64,000 nucleotides of DNA from CADEED01 sp039931065 (GTDB taxonomy: Bacteria; Pseudomonadota; Gammaproteobacteria; Steroidobacterales; Steroidobacteraceae), in contig JBDTSP010000001.1 of NCBI GenBank assembly GCA_039931065.1, forward strand, positions 1-64,000, read 5' to 3'. A model generated the notes under the pieces. It did no database searches. It saw only the letters and a program-made list of their open reading frames with translations, and was not told the DNA's origin. Positions 52,506 through 61,840 of this stretch are shown here, one piece after another (positions within the stretch are counted from its first letter, which is position 1; each line of letters begins with the position of its first letter). The position numbers and the translations under genes are program-made.

Positions 52506-53222
52506 ATGATCACGTTGTTCACGTTTGGCCCGCATTTCGGCCTGCCTGACCCGAGCCCCTTCGTGATGAAGGGCGAAATGTTGCTGAAGCTCTCGAAGCT
52601 TCCATACCAGACCAACACCCGGGGTTTCGGCAAGGCGCCGAAGGGCAAGCTGCCGTACATCGACGACGGCGGCACGATCGTGGCTGATTCCACGCTCATC
52701 CGCTTGCACCTCGAGCGCAAACATTCCATCAACTTCGATCGCACGCTCTCGGAGCGGGATCGTGGCATCGCCTGGGCGGTCGAAAAGATGCTCGAGGATC
52801 ACGTCTATTGGGCGGTGGTGTACTGGCGCTGGCTGATCGATGCGAACTTCGATCGGGGCCCGCAGAAATTCTTCGATCGCGCGCCGGCGATCATCCGGCC
52901 CATCGTCACGAGGATGGTGCGCAGGCGCGTACGCGCGCGGCTGCATGGACAAGGCTTCGGCCGCCACAGTGAAGCGGAGATGACCGCGATGGCGAGCCGC
53001 GCCTTCGAAGCGCTGTCGCAGGTGCTCGGCGACAACAGGTACCTGATGGGCAACGAACCGTGCGGTGCGGACGCGACGGCGTTCGCGTTCATCGCCGGAA
53101 CGCTCGCGAAGATCTTCGAATCGCCGCTGCAGGTGAAAGCGGCCAGCCTGCCGAATCTCGTTGCGTACAACGATCGAATGATGGCCGAGTTCTATCCCGG
53201 CTTCGGAGCGAAGCAGACATGA
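52506..53222 (+). CDS. Glutathione S-transferase-like protein
   Basis: 238 residues from ATG 52506. N-terminal thioredoxin-like half: FTFGPHFGLPDPSPFVMKGE, KLSKLPYQTN, then KGKLPYIDDGGTIVADSTLI with the GSH-binding Pro-Tyr-Ile and the AD-S turn. Helical C-terminal half with LGDNRYLMGNEPCGADATAF, the GST-C signature. Some members of this branch (Tom37/failed-axon-connections type) have relaxed glutathione use. Coupled to the hydrolase gene (ATGA overlap). Confidence 0.87.
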   Translation: MITLFTFGPHFGLPDPSPFVMKGEMLLKLSKLPYQTNTRGFGKAPKGKLPYIDDGGTIVADSTLIRLHLERKHSINFDRTLSERDRGIAWAVEKMLEDHVYWAVVYWRWLIDANFDRGPQKFFDRAPAIIRPIVTRMVRRRVRARLHGQGFGRHSEAEMTAMASRAFEALSQVLGDNRYLMGNEPCGADATAFAFIAGTLAKIFESPLQVKAASLPNLVAYNDRMMAEFYPGFGAKQT

Positions 53223-54268
53223 AGATGTTCAGGGCATTCGCGACAACGCTGCTTGCCCTGCTTACTTCGGCCACGGCGATTGCCGATGGATCCGCGAACG
53301 AAACGCGCGCGGCGTACCTGGCGGTGATCGAGCGGCCGAACGTCGCCCTGAAGCCGGAACTCGCCGAACTGCCGGGGGTGGACGGCCTCAGGAAATTCCA
53401 TCTGTGGTTCAGCTCGGATGCCACCGAACGTGTGCCCGGCTATCTACTGCTGCCGGACGCAGCGCGGTTCAAAGGCAGGCGGCCGGTGGTCATCGCGCTG
53501 CACGGTACCGGCGGCACCAAGGACAATGGCCAGGTAGTTCGCATCCTCACGCTCGCCGCGAAGGCGGGCTTCATCGGTGTCGCGATCGACGGGCGCTTTC
53601 ATGGCGAGCGGACCAGGGCCGGCACGGGGGCGGCTGAATACGACGCCGCCATCACGCAGTCCTTCAAGACCGGGCAGGGCCATCCATTCTTCTACGACAC
53701 GACGTGGGATGTCATGCGTCTGATCGACTACCTGTCCACTCGCAAGGATGTCGACGCCGCACGTATCGGCCTCACGGGAATTTCCAAGGGCGGCATCGAG
53801 ACGTGGCTGACCGCGGCCGCCGATCCGCGCGTCGCCGTGGCGGTGCCGTATATCGGCGTGCAGAGTTTCAAATGGGCGCTCGACAATGGGCAGTGGCCGG
53901 CGCGTATCGCGACAATCCAGGACGGTTTCGATGCGGCGGCGCAGTCCGTTGGAAAGCCGGCGCGCAACGTGGCCTTCGTGCGCGAGTTCTACGCCCGTGT
54001 GGTGCCTGGCATCGATGGGCAATTCGACGGGCCTTCGATGTTGCCGCTGATCGCGCCGCGGCCGTTGTTAGTGATCAACGCGGATTCGGACGCGAACACA
54101 CCCGTGGCCGGCGTACGTCTGTCGGTGGAAGCCGCGAAGCCCGCGTACGCCGCGGCGAATGCGTCCGACAAACTGCAACTCGTGATCGAGGAAAACACGC
54201 CGCATCGCGTGAACCCCGCGAGCATCGATGCAGGGATCGCCTGGTTCGTGCGCTGGCTCGCGCCCTGA
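53219..54268 (+). CDS. Secreted alpha/beta hydrolase
   Basis: 349 residues from ATG 53219 with a signal peptide ending near TATAIA. The alpha/beta hydrolase fold shows the oxyanion strand VVIALHGTGGTKDNG, nucleophile elbow GISKGG (Ser189), acid Asp289 or Asp291 in INADSDANTP and His329 in NTPHRVNP. The layout fits the acetyl-xylan-esterase/dienelactone hydrolase-like group of secreted esterases. Substrate unknown. It ends the DUF167-GST-hydrolase transcript. Confidence 0.85.
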   Translation: MKMFRAFATTLLALLTSATAIADGSANETRAAYLAVIERPNVALKPELAELPGVDGLRKFHLWFSSDATERVPGYLLLPDAARFKGRRPVVIALHGTGGTKDNGQVVRILTLAAKAGFIGVAIDGRFHGERTRAGTGAAEYDAAITQSFKTGQGHPFFYDTTWDVMRLIDYLSTRKDVDAARIGLTGISKGGIETWLTAAADPRVAVAVPYIGVQSFKWALDNGQWPARIATIQDGFDAAAQSVGKPARNVAFVREFYARVVPGIDGQFDGPSMLPLIAPRPLLVINADSDANTPVAGVRLSVEAAKPAYAAANASDKLQLVIEENTPHRVNPASIDAGIAWFVRWLAP

Positions 54269-54421
54269 ATTCAGCGCGCGCGGCGAACCCGCCGCCGTCA
54301 CTGTAGGCATTTGCCACCTTCGCAGCATGCTTTGTGCGGTACCGTACGGTTGCCAGAACGCGCATCTTCGGAAGGTGCATACTGCTTTTGCCCGCCTTCA
54401 TAATAAAAATCAGGTTCGCGC

Positions 54422-55021
54422 ATGCCAGTCGCCAGACCCGGAACTACCGCCAGTCAGCTTGCGCGCGACTATGTCGTCAGCCTGAATGAATTCGCGGAAG
54501 AAACAATCGCGGTACTGACGAGAAGCGCTGTCTATCCAGTCTCCGTCGGCCAGTCCGTCCGCCGCCGTGAGATCTGCGCCGCCGTTTCCGCGGCCATGAT
54601 TTCCGCGTTCGATGCCTCTTCGCTCAGCGAGGGGGAGCGCGGCGCGATAGACCAAGAGATCAGAGAGAGCCTCCTGCCGTTCTGGAACAAGTACGCCGCC
54701 AGCGATCCGGGGGCCGCGGAATTCATCGCCTGGCGGTCCTCTCACTACCTGAGGAATCGAGCGCGCGGCAGTCAGGTCAAAACCGCCGTGCTGATCGTCG
54801 AGTCGTTGCTGGAGGCGCTCGAAATACCCAAGGAGAAGATCGGTCTCTTGACGCGGGAACTGACGCCAGCGTTCGCGCACCGCATGGTGGGCGATCTTTA
54901 CCGCATCAACGATGCGAGCAGCCGTATCGGTATCGAACTGACGTTGGTAGCCGCGATCTCCGTGATGCTGGGCATCACGGCGTCATACGAGTCTGTGTTG
55001 CGGCTTCTGCGGGTCGCCTGA
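54422..55021 (+). CDS. Hypothetical helical protein
   Basis: 199 residues, predicted mostly helical (FAEETIAVLTRSAVYPV, VRRREICAAVSAAMISAF, LTRELTPAFAHRMVGDLYRI), ending in a hydrophobic helix (TLVAAISVMLGITASYESVL). No signal peptide. I do not recognise a family. It converges with the gene at 55023 with one base between the stops. Confidence 0.65.
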   Translation: MPVARPGTTASQLARDYVVSLNEFAEETIAVLTRSAVYPVSVGQSVRRREICAAVSAAMISAFDASSLSEGERGAIDQEIRESLLPFWNKYAASDPGAAEFIAWRSSHYLRNRARGSQVKTAVLIVESLLEALEIPKEKIGLLTRELTPAFAHRMVGDLYRINDASSRIGIELTLVAAISVMLGITASYESVLRLLRVA

Positions 55022-55022
55022 T

Positions 55023-55376
55023 CTAGCCGAGTTCGCGGGTCATGCGGGTCGCCTCGAGCGCAACCATCTCGATCGCCGTCGTAACGCTCAGCAGCAGATG
55101 ATCGTTGAGCCGCGCGCCACCGAACTTCTCCTCGGCGAGCGCCACCAGTTCCTTCGCGCAGGCGCGCAACACGCCGAGTTCCTGGCGCATCGCGCCCCCC
55201 GATGCGCGTTGTCCGCAGAAACGCAATTCCTGCCAGGCGGCGAGGTCGTCCGCAGCGAGCCTGGGAATGCTGCATCGCATTGCTTCTACGTCATCGAGAG
55301 TGCGTTGCAGGAAGAGGTCGGTCTCTACCTTGCGCTTCAACTCACTGTCTGTGTCGGGCCCGCTCACGCAGGCCAC
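55023..55376 (-). CDS. Hypothetical helical protein
   Basis: 117 residues from a GTG at 55376, one base after the lactonase stop, so the two are cotranscribed. The sequence is helical and charged (LKRKVETDLFLQRTLDDVEA, LVALAEEKFGGARLNDHLLL). No family recognised. Convergent with 54422-55021. Confidence 0.6.
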   Translation of the reverse strand: MACVSGPDTDSELKRKVETDLFLQRTLDDVEAMRCSIPRLAADDLAAWQELRFCGQRASGGAMRQELGVLRACAKELVALAEEKFGGARLNDHLLLSVTTAIEMVALEATRMTRELG

Positions 55377-55377
55377 G

Positions 55378-56496
55378 TCAATTTAGGAATACGACCGCCA
55401 TCGGCTTGACCAGCGCGACCGGCGCGCCCTTGGGGGCAAGTTCGCCGGTCGTCGCGTCCACGCTGAACACGGCGACGTTCGCGCCTTCCTGATTGCTCAC
55501 GATCAGCCACTTGTTGGTCGGGTCGAGCGTGAAGTATCGCGGCACCTTGCCACCCGAGGCCATGCGCTGCCTGAAGGTGAGTTCGCCGGTCCTGGAGTCG
55601 ATGGCATACACCACGATGCTGTCTTCGCCGCGATTCGATGCGTACAGGAACTTGCCGTCGGCGCGCACCGCGATTTCCGCCGCGGTGGAAGGTTCGGTGA
55701 AATCGGGCGCCAGCGTCTTTACCGACTGGAATTGAGTCAGCGTTCCCTTCTTGCCATCCCAGCCGAACGCCATGACTTCGTTGGCCATCTCGGCGATCGA
55801 GTAGACCCAATTGCCGTTCGGGTGGAACGCAAGGTGCCTCGGACCCTGGCCCCCAACTACTTTCGTGAAGGGCGGGTCGTTAGGCGTGAGCTTGCCGGTC
55901 TTTGCATCGAACCTGTAGATGACGATCTTGTCCGTGCCGAGATCGGCCACCAGGCCAAACTTGTTGGAAGGGTCGGTGCGAAACCAATGGGCGTAAGGTT
56001 TGGTCTGGCGCTGTGGGTGCACGCTCGAGCCTTCGTGCTGCACGAAGGCGGTCTGCTGGTCGAGCGAGCCGTCTTCGGCGAGCGAATAAATCTCGACGAA
56101 GCCGCCGCCGTAGTTGGCGTCGAGCACGTAGTGCCCGCTCTGGTCGACGCTCACGTAGCTTGGACCGCGGCCTTTGGATTCCTTGTAGTTGAGCAGCGTC
56201 AGCGCGGCGGTCTTCTGGTCGACCGCGAATGCGCTCACGCCGCCCGGCGTGCCCGTGTTGCACATGTAGAGATGTTTGTGGTCCGGCGACAAGGTGAAAT
56301 GCGCGGGATCGCGTGTCTCGACGACCATGCGCGGCGCTGACAACACGCCGGTGTCCGAATCGAACTCGGCGACGGCGATGCCCATCCTGGCCGGATCCTG
56401 CGTGGCGATGTAGAGCAGATTGGTGTTAGCCATGCTGAGGGTGGTGAAGCTGGTTAGAAGGAGCGCGGCGACCCGCTGGCGATGTGTCATTGGCAT
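55378..56496 (-). CDS. Secreted lactonase-like beta-propeller
   Basis: 372 residues (ATG 56496; an ATG two codons on is possible). A signal peptide ends near TTLSMA. The repeated blade motifs HFTLSPDHKHLYMCN, RYFTLDPTNKWLIVSNQEGA, AAEIAVRADGKFLYASNRGE and VVYAIDSRTGEL are those of the seven-bladed lactonase family (6-phosphogluconolactonase of the propeller type and related enzymes). Being secreted, its substrate is probably not 6-phosphogluconolactone. Followed by the 55023 gene. Confidence 0.82.
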   Translation of the reverse strand: MPMTHRQRVAALLLTSFTTLSMANTNLLYIATQDPARMGIAVAEFDSDTGVLSAPRMVVETRDPAHFTLSPDHKHLYMCNTGTPGGVSAFAVDQKTAALTLLNYKESKGRGPSYVSVDQSGHYVLDANYGGGFVEIYSLAEDGSLDQQTAFVQHEGSSVHPQRQTKPYAHWFRTDPSNKFGLVADLGTDKIVIYRFDAKTGKLTPNDPPFTKVVGGQGPRHLAFHPNGNWVYSIAEMANEVMAFGWDGKKGTLTQFQSVKTLAPDFTEPSTAAEIAVRADGKFLYASNRGEDSIVVYAIDSRTGELTFRQRMASGGKVPRYFTLDPTNKWLIVSNQEGANVAVFSVDATTGELAPKGAPVALVKPMAVVFLN

Positions 56497-56747
56497 TCCC
56501 TGGCTGATTTTCGCGCCCGCCGTCGCCGCGCGGCGGGCGTCGGATCATGCCATAGAAGGCGCCGGCCGACGGTCGCGAAAGCCGATACCGGCCGCAAGGC
56601 GGCGAGCCGGGGTTATTTCCGATTCGATTTGATGCGGCGACTGCGGTGATGAATGACCACGCCGATCGATGATCATGAAGAGCGCCGGTCCTTCTTTCTT
56701 CTTGTCGCGCGGCGCCTTCGCTGCAAAAGATAGCCGATCCGCGCGGC

Positions 56748-57011
56748 TCAGGGCAGATAGCCGATCTCGCGCTGATGCCGCAGCGCCAGTACCCGCACCT
56801 CGTCGCTCTGAACCAGAAATCGGTACAACGCGATGTACCCCGTCGCTCCAAAGGAAATGACGAGCTCGCGCAGATCGCCTTCGACGCGCCGGCCTACCAA
56901 CGGATGCCTGGCGAGATTCTCGACGCCGGATTCGATCGCCCCGGCATTGGTCGCGGCCAGCGCGCGGGCAAGGGCGTCGAGCGCCTGCCCCGAATAAGTT
57001 ACTTGTGCCAC
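56748..57011 (-). CDS. RelE/ParE-type toxin
   Basis: 87 residues. GRRVEGDLRELVISFGATGYIALYRF, with the closing VLALRHQREIGY, is the ParE/RelE-fold pattern. ParE toxins poison DNA gyrase; RelE relatives cut mRNA at the ribosome. It overlaps the antitoxin gene by 13 bases and follows it, the usual order for ParDE. Confidence 0.85.
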   Translation of the reverse strand: MAQVTYSGQALDALARALAATNAGAIESGVENLARHPLVGRRVEGDLRELVISFGATGYIALYRFLVQSDEVRVLALRHQREIGYLP

Positions 57012-57280
57012 GGCTTCGGGCGCGGCGCCGTTTCGCCGTCGGCGAGTCTGCGTACCCAGGCGTGTACATCCTCGGCTCGATACACCTCGCCGGTACGATC
57101 GATCTGTTCATCCGCGGCCAGCGCTTCCTTCACCAGGCTGCGCATCTGTTCTTCATAGGCCGCATGTTTCTCCACGGCCTCGAGGATGATGCTGTGGACC
57201 GAGCGATCCGTTTCCTTTGCGATCGCCCGCAGCCGAGCCCGCAACTTGGGCGGCAGGCGAATAGTGGTGGTTTCCGACAT
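56999..57280 (-). CDS. Ribbon-helix-helix (ParD-type) antitoxin
   Basis: 93 residues. TTTIRLPPKLRARLRAIAKE and VHSIILEAVEKHAAYEEQM form the ribbon-helix-helix DNA-binding domain of CopG/ParD antitoxins; the acidic C-terminus (about 60-93) would wrap the toxin. The pair represses its own promoter through this domain. It starts the two-gene TA operon, 145 bases divergent from the S9 peptidase gene. Confidence 0.85.
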   Translation of the reverse strand: MSETTTIRLPPKLRARLRAIAKETDRSVHSIILEAVEKHAAYEEQMRSLVKEALAADEQIDRTGEVYRAEDVHAWVRRLADGETAPRPKPWHK

Positions 57281-57425
57281 GGCGGCACAAACGTAGCACT
57301 ATGCATCCGCCACGCCAACCACCCGGCCTGTGGATGCAGTCATTCCGTCGCAGCCTGGATCGTGCCGCCGCCACTCCTCTATATAATCTCCCGCATTGCA
57401 GGATGGCGGCGAGGAGCCGAAAACC

Positions 57426-59456
57426 ATGAAAAACTTATTCGCCGGCATTTTCGTTGCCGCTTTGATCGTTCCCAGTCTCGCGGCCGCACAGAAGCCGCCG
57501 ACCGCAGCCGAAGCGGTGGCCGGCTCGCCCGTGATCCCGCGTTCCGCGTTGTTCGGCAATCCCGAAAAAACGCAGGCGCGCCTCTCGCCCGATGGCAAAT
57601 ACCTCTCGTACATCGCGCCGCGCGACGGCGTGCTCAACGTCTGGCTGGCGTCGCGCACCGATCCCGACAATGCCAGGCCCATCACCAACGACCAGAAGCG
57701 CGGCATTCGCCAGCACTTCTGGGCGTACGACAACCGGCACGTGTTGTTCGTGCAGGACGAGGGCGGCGACGAAAACTTCCACCTGTACGCGGTGGATGTC
57801 GTCACCGGCACGCAGAAAGATCTCACGCCTTACAAAGGTATCCAGGCGCAGGTCGTCGGCCTGTCGTGGAAGAAGCCCGGCGTCGCCGCCGTGGCGCTCA
57901 ACGACCGCGCGCCCGAGTGGCACGATGTCTGGGAAGTGAACCTGACTACCGGCAAACGTGTGCTCATCGAGCAGAACACGCAGGAAATCGCGGGGTATGA
58001 CCTCGACCTCGACCTCAAGCCCAAAATCGCCACCAAGACCAACCCCGACGGCGGCGAGTTCCTGCGCCGCGCGGGCGGCAAGTGGGTCAGCCTGCTCAAG
58101 TTCGGCCAGGCGGATTCGCTCACCACGTCGATGATCGGCGTCGAGGCGAGCGGCGCCACGGCACTGCTGCAGTCCTCGGTCGGGCGCGACAAATCCGCGC
58201 TGGCGCGCGTCGATATCGCCACCGGCAAGATCACGGTGCTCGGCGCCAGCGAGCAGGCTGATGTCGAAAGTGTCTGGACCGATCCGAAAGACCGCTCGCC
58301 GCAGGCTTACACGGTCAACTACCTGAAGCCGGAGATCACGGTGCTCAAGCCGGCGCTGCAGAAGGACGTGGCCTTTCTCACCAAGGAATTGGGCGACGGC
58401 TTCGGGGTCACCAACCGCACGCTCGACGACATGATGTGGACGGTAGCGACCGATGACGCGCAGGCGCCGGCGTCGAGCTATCTATATGACCGCAAGAGCG
58501 GCAAGTTGACCAAGCTGTTCGATCAGCGGCCCGCGCTGGTGAAGGCGGCACTGGTGCCGATGCAGTCGCTCGAACTGAAAGCGCGCGACGGGCTCACGCT
58601 AGTGTCCTATCTATCGCTGCCGCCGGGTTCGGATGCCAACGGCGACGGCCGCCCCGATGCGCCGGTGCCGCTGGTGCTGAACGTACACGGCGGCCCCTGG
58701 GCGCGTGACGCGTACGGGTTCGACAACGAACACCAGTGGCTGGCGAACCGCGGGTATGCGGCGTTGTCCGTGAACTACCGCGGTTCCACCGGCTTCGGCA
58801 AGAACTTCGTGAACGCCGCCGACAGGGAATGGGCCGGCAAGATGCACGATGATCTGATCGACGCCGTGAACTGGGCGATCAAGGAGAAAATCACGACCAC
58901 GGACAAGGTTGCGATCTACGGCGGCTCGTACGGCGGCTACGCCACGCTGGTCGGCGTCACGTTCACGCCCGACACGTTTGCCTGCGGCGTGGACATCGTC
59001 GGTCCGTCGAACCTGGCGACGCTGCTGGCGTCCATTCCGCCCTATTGGAAATCGTTCTACGAAGAGTTCGCGACGCGCGTCGGCGATCCGCGCACCGAGG
59101 CCGGCAAACAGTTGTTAGCCGATCGCTCGCCGCTGATGAAAGCGGATGCGATCAAGAAACCGCTGCTGATCGCACAGGGCGCGAACGATCCGCGCGTGAA
59201 GCAGGCCGAGGCCGATCAGATCGTGAAGGCCATGAAGGACAAGAAACTGCCGGTGACGTACGTGTTGTATCCGGAAGAAGGTCATGGTTTCGCACGGCCC
59301 ACCAACCGCGTGTCGTTTTATGCGATCGCCGAAGGGTTTCTGAGCCAGTGCCTGGGCGGCCGCTACGAGCCGATCGGCAATGACTTCAAGGGCGCGAACC
59401 TTAAAGTTCTGGAAGGCGCGGAGTACGTGCCCGGCCTCGCCGACGCCCTGAAGTAA
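57426..59456 (+). CDS. Secreted S9 prolyl-oligopeptidase-family peptidase
   Basis: 676 residues from ATG 57426, signal peptide MKNLFAGIFVAALIVPSLAA. The N-terminal part (about 40-410) is a beta-propeller (ARLSPDGKYLSYIAP, VWLASRTDPD), and the C-terminal part an alpha/beta hydrolase with GGSYGGY (Ser501), Asp588 in ANDPRVKQ and His620 in EEGHGF as triad. It belongs to the dipeptidyl-peptidase/acylaminoacyl-peptidase type that trims Pro- or Ala-containing peptides in the periplasm. The stop TAA is fused to a family B repeat. Confidence 0.9.
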   Translation: MKNLFAGIFVAALIVPSLAAAQKPPTAAEAVAGSPVIPRSALFGNPEKTQARLSPDGKYLSYIAPRDGVLNVWLASRTDPDNARPITNDQKRGIRQHFWAYDNRHVLFVQDEGGDENFHLYAVDVVTGTQKDLTPYKGIQAQVVGLSWKKPGVAAVALNDRAPEWHDVWEVNLTTGKRVLIEQNTQEIAGYDLDLDLKPKIATKTNPDGGEFLRRAGGKWVSLLKFGQADSLTTSMIGVEASGATALLQSSVGRDKSALARVDIATGKITVLGASEQADVESVWTDPKDRSPQAYTVNYLKPEITVLKPALQKDVAFLTKELGDGFGVTNRTLDDMMWTVATDDAQAPASSYLYDRKSGKLTKLFDQRPALVKAALVPMQSLELKARDGLTLVSYLSLPPGSDANGDGRPDAPVPLVLNVHGGPWARDAYGFDNEHQWLANRGYAALSVNYRGSTGFGKNFVNAADREWAGKMHDDLIDAVNWAIKEKITTTDKVAIYGGSYGGYATLVGVTFTPDTFACGVDIVGPSNLATLLASIPPYWKSFYEEFATRVGDPRTEAGKQLLADRSPLMKADAIKKPLLIAQGANDPRVKQAEADQIVKAMKDKKLPVTYVLYPEEGHGFARPTNRVSFYAIAEGFLSQCLGGRYEPIGNDFKGANLKVLEGAEYVPGLADALK

Positions 59457-59475
59457 ATGGGGACAGTCCCCATTT
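59454..59475 (+). repeat. Short family B repeat at the S9 peptidase stop codon
   Basis: AAATGGGGA-CAG-TCCCCATTT, beginning within the TAA stop (59454-59456), forms a 9-base-pair hairpin. The CCTAGCAAAAGGGG tail of other copies is lost. It could terminate or stabilise the peptidase mRNA. Confidence 0.8.
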
Positions 59476-59593
59476 TCCGGAAGTCGCGCAAGGCAAACAC
59501 TCGATCAAGGTCTGGCGTATCGATGACGACGCGCTGCTGACGAAGCTTGTCGTCAGACAGTGACGACGCGGCCGGGGGCGGGCATGTTCCCCC

Positions 59594-61033
59594 TCATTTG
59601 TAGAGTGCCGCGCTCACGTCTGCGTAGCATTTTTCCTTGCGCAACGGATCCATGCGCGGATCGAGCTTCATCCAGCCGAGCGTCTGCGAATGATCTTCCG
59701 TCGCGCGTCGCAAGGCCGCGCAGGCCTGGTCTAACTGCCCGAGCGCGGCATGCAGGACCGCCAACTCGTACGACATGCCATATCCCTCGCGCGCCCGCCG
59801 CTCCAGCCTGTCTACCTGCCGCAGCGCCTCGTCGCGGCGGCCGGCGCGCGCGAGCGCCAGCCCGTCATCGCTGAACACCTGCGCGGTCGTGAAGCGCAGC
59901 GGCAATTGCTCGAGCGCCGCGTTGGCATCGCCCGACTCGACCAGCGCGCGGATCAGGATTCCGCGCGCCTGATCGAAATGCGGCTGCGCGCCTAACAACC
60001 CTTTCAACAATGGAATGGCTTCCGCATACCGCCGCGTCAGGTACAGGAGATTCGCGTAGTTCACCGCGTACAGCGGCGCCGTCGGTTCGATCGCGCGTGC
60101 ATGGCCGATACATTCGAACGCCTCTTCAGTGCGGCCCTGGTACCCGCGCAGCAGGCCGAGACTGTGCCAGGCGCGTGCGTTGCTCGGGTCCGCCGCAGTC
60201 GCGGCGTTGAGTTCCTTCTCCGCGCCGGCGTAGTCCCGGTCGTAATGAAGCATGATTACGCCGAGCGCCGCGTGCGCGGAGGAGAGCTTGGGGTCCAGTT
60301 CTAGTGCACGCAGTGTTGCCATACGCGCCTGTTTCATCGATTCGCCGATCGGCGCGTTCTGCGAGACCCCCGCACCGGCGTACGTCTCGCCCAGGGCGGC
60401 CCATGCGTCCGCGAAATACGGATCCTCGCGCAGAGCGGCGTTGAAACTTTCGATTGCCAGGGCGGTGCCGTTGATGTCGCGGCGCGAGCGATTCATTTTT
60501 CCGTTCAGATAGAAGTCGTAAGCGCGCTGACTACTGGTCCTGAGCGGTTCAGTGGCCGACGCGAGCGGCGCAGGCGCAATGGGGCCGTGCCGCGGCTTCC
60601 AGAAGACGACCGCGACGCCGGCCAGCACCGCGAACAGGCCCGCGAGCATGAAGATCTTCTTGAGTTGCCGTCGCGGCGGGGCGGCGGCGGCCAGCTCGAC
60701 CGGCGCCACGGCAGCGCCGAGCGATCCCACGAATCGATATCCAATCCGCGGCAGCGTCTCGATGTAACGCGGCGCATCGGATTCATCCCCCAGCGTCACG
60801 CGCAGCTTGCGCACCACGGAATTCAGGCTGTTGTCGAAATCGACGACGCCCTTGGGCCACAGCACGGCAACCATACGGTCGCGCGTGACCACTTCACCGG
60901 GATGTTCGAGCAGTTCGACCAGCATTCGCAGCGGTTGCTGGGGCAGGCGCTGCGTTTTTCCTTCGCGCGTGAGCTCGCCGGACGCGCGATCGAGCACCCA
61001 GCCGTCGAAGGAAAATGTCCTTGTGTCAGTCAC
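59594..61033 (-). CDS. ToxR/CadC-like membrane regulator with TPR sensor
   Basis: 479 residues from a GTG at 61033. Residues 1-105 form the OmpR-type winged helix (QQPLRMLVELLEHPGEVVTR, SVVRKLRVTLGDESDAPRYI, ETLPRIGYRF). Membrane helix about 126-145 (IFMLAGLFAVLAGVAVVFW), then TPR repeats (ALAIESFNAALREDPYFADA, WAALGETYAGAG, IEPTAPLYAVNYANLLYL) to the end. It lacks the TolB/FlgO-like domain of its relative at 44454. The winged helices of the two are closely similar. It is divergent from the 61115 membrane protein gene. Confidence 0.85.
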   Translation of the reverse strand: MTDTRTFSFDGWVLDRASGELTREGKTQRLPQQPLRMLVELLEHPGEVVTRDRMVAVLWPKGVVDFDNSLNSVVRKLRVTLGDESDAPRYIETLPRIGYRFVGSLGAAVAPVELAAAAPPRRQLKKIFMLAGLFAVLAGVAVVFWKPRHGPIAPAPLASATEPLRTSSQRAYDFYLNGKMNRSRRDINGTALAIESFNAALREDPYFADAWAALGETYAGAGVSQNAPIGESMKQARMATLRALELDPKLSSAHAALGVIMLHYDRDYAGAEKELNAATAADPSNARAWHSLGLLRGYQGRTEEAFECIGHARAIEPTAPLYAVNYANLLYLTRRYAEAIPLLKGLLGAQPHFDQARGILIRALVESGDANAALEQLPLRFTTAQVFSDDGLALARAGRRDEALRQVDRLERRAREGYGMSYELAVLHAALGQLDQACAALRRATEDHSQTLGWMKLDPRMDPLRKEKCYADVSAALYK

Positions 61034-61114
61034 TTAGGGAAGATCATAAAGAAATAAGCCGGCTTTAAGGCGGCTTTCATGGCGTTTCGCCGGCGCGGGA
61101 ATAGTTTGCGGCCC

Positions 61115-61825
61115 ATGAACACCGCAACCCTCACCCGCAATCGATTCCCCATCGTCGCCGTAGCCGCGCTCGGCGCCCTGATCGTCGTGAGCTTCGCGCG
61201 CACGTATTACCTGCGATTCATGTTCGGCGCGCCGCCGCTGACGCAGCTCGTGCACGTGCACGGCCTCATCGCGACCGTCTGGCTCGTGCTGCACTACACG
61301 CAGGCACGCCTGATCGCGGCGCGCCGCGTCGACCTGCACATGCGGCTCGGAATCCTGACTGCCTGCGTGGGTGTCGCGCTCATCGTGCAAGCGGTCATGT
61401 TGGCGACCGTCAGCGCCGCGCACGGCCATGCACCGCCGGGGCGCAACCCGCTGCAGTTCATGTCCGTCTCGCTCGGCACCACCACGATGTTCGCACTGTT
61501 CCTGGGTTGCGCACTCGCATTGCGTCGCAAGCGCGAGTGGCACAAGCGATTGATGCTGTTGGCGACGCTCGCGCTGATCGTGCCCGCCACCGGCCGGCTC
61601 GATACCTTCTTCATGCAGCCGCTCGGCCTGCCGCGCCGAATTCTCGCGCTCTGGCTGACGATCGCTTTTGTGGTGTGGGCCTGCGTGAACGATTACCGCC
61701 GCACCGGCCGCATACATCCCGCCTATCTCATCGGTGGCGCCGCGTCGATCGCGTCGCTGCCCTTGCGCCAATGGATCGGAACCACCGATGCATGGATGCC
61801 GTTCGCCCAGTGGTTAGTCAGTTAG
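61115..61825 (+). CDS. Membrane protein, first of tandem paralogues
   Basis: 236 residues from ATG 61115, six or seven helices. Shared with the next gene: FARTYYLRF, VHGLIATVWLVLHYTQARLI, RVDLHMRLG and HKRLMLLATLALI. The motif set with His in VHG and HM looks like a membrane-bound haem or quinone protein, but no named family is certain (the arrangement recalls DUF2306-like proteins). Downstream gene 15 bases away. Confidence 0.7.
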   Translation: MNTATLTRNRFPIVAVAALGALIVVSFARTYYLRFMFGAPPLTQLVHVHGLIATVWLVLHYTQARLIAARRVDLHMRLGILTACVGVALIVQAVMLATVSAAHGHAPPGRNPLQFMSVSLGTTTMFALFLGCALALRRKREWHKRLMLLATLALIVPATGRLDTFFMQPLGLPRRILALWLTIAFVVWACVNDYRRTGRIHPAYLIGGAASIASLPLRQWIGTTDAWMPFAQWLVS

Positions 61826-61840
61826 TCAGGAGTCATTTCC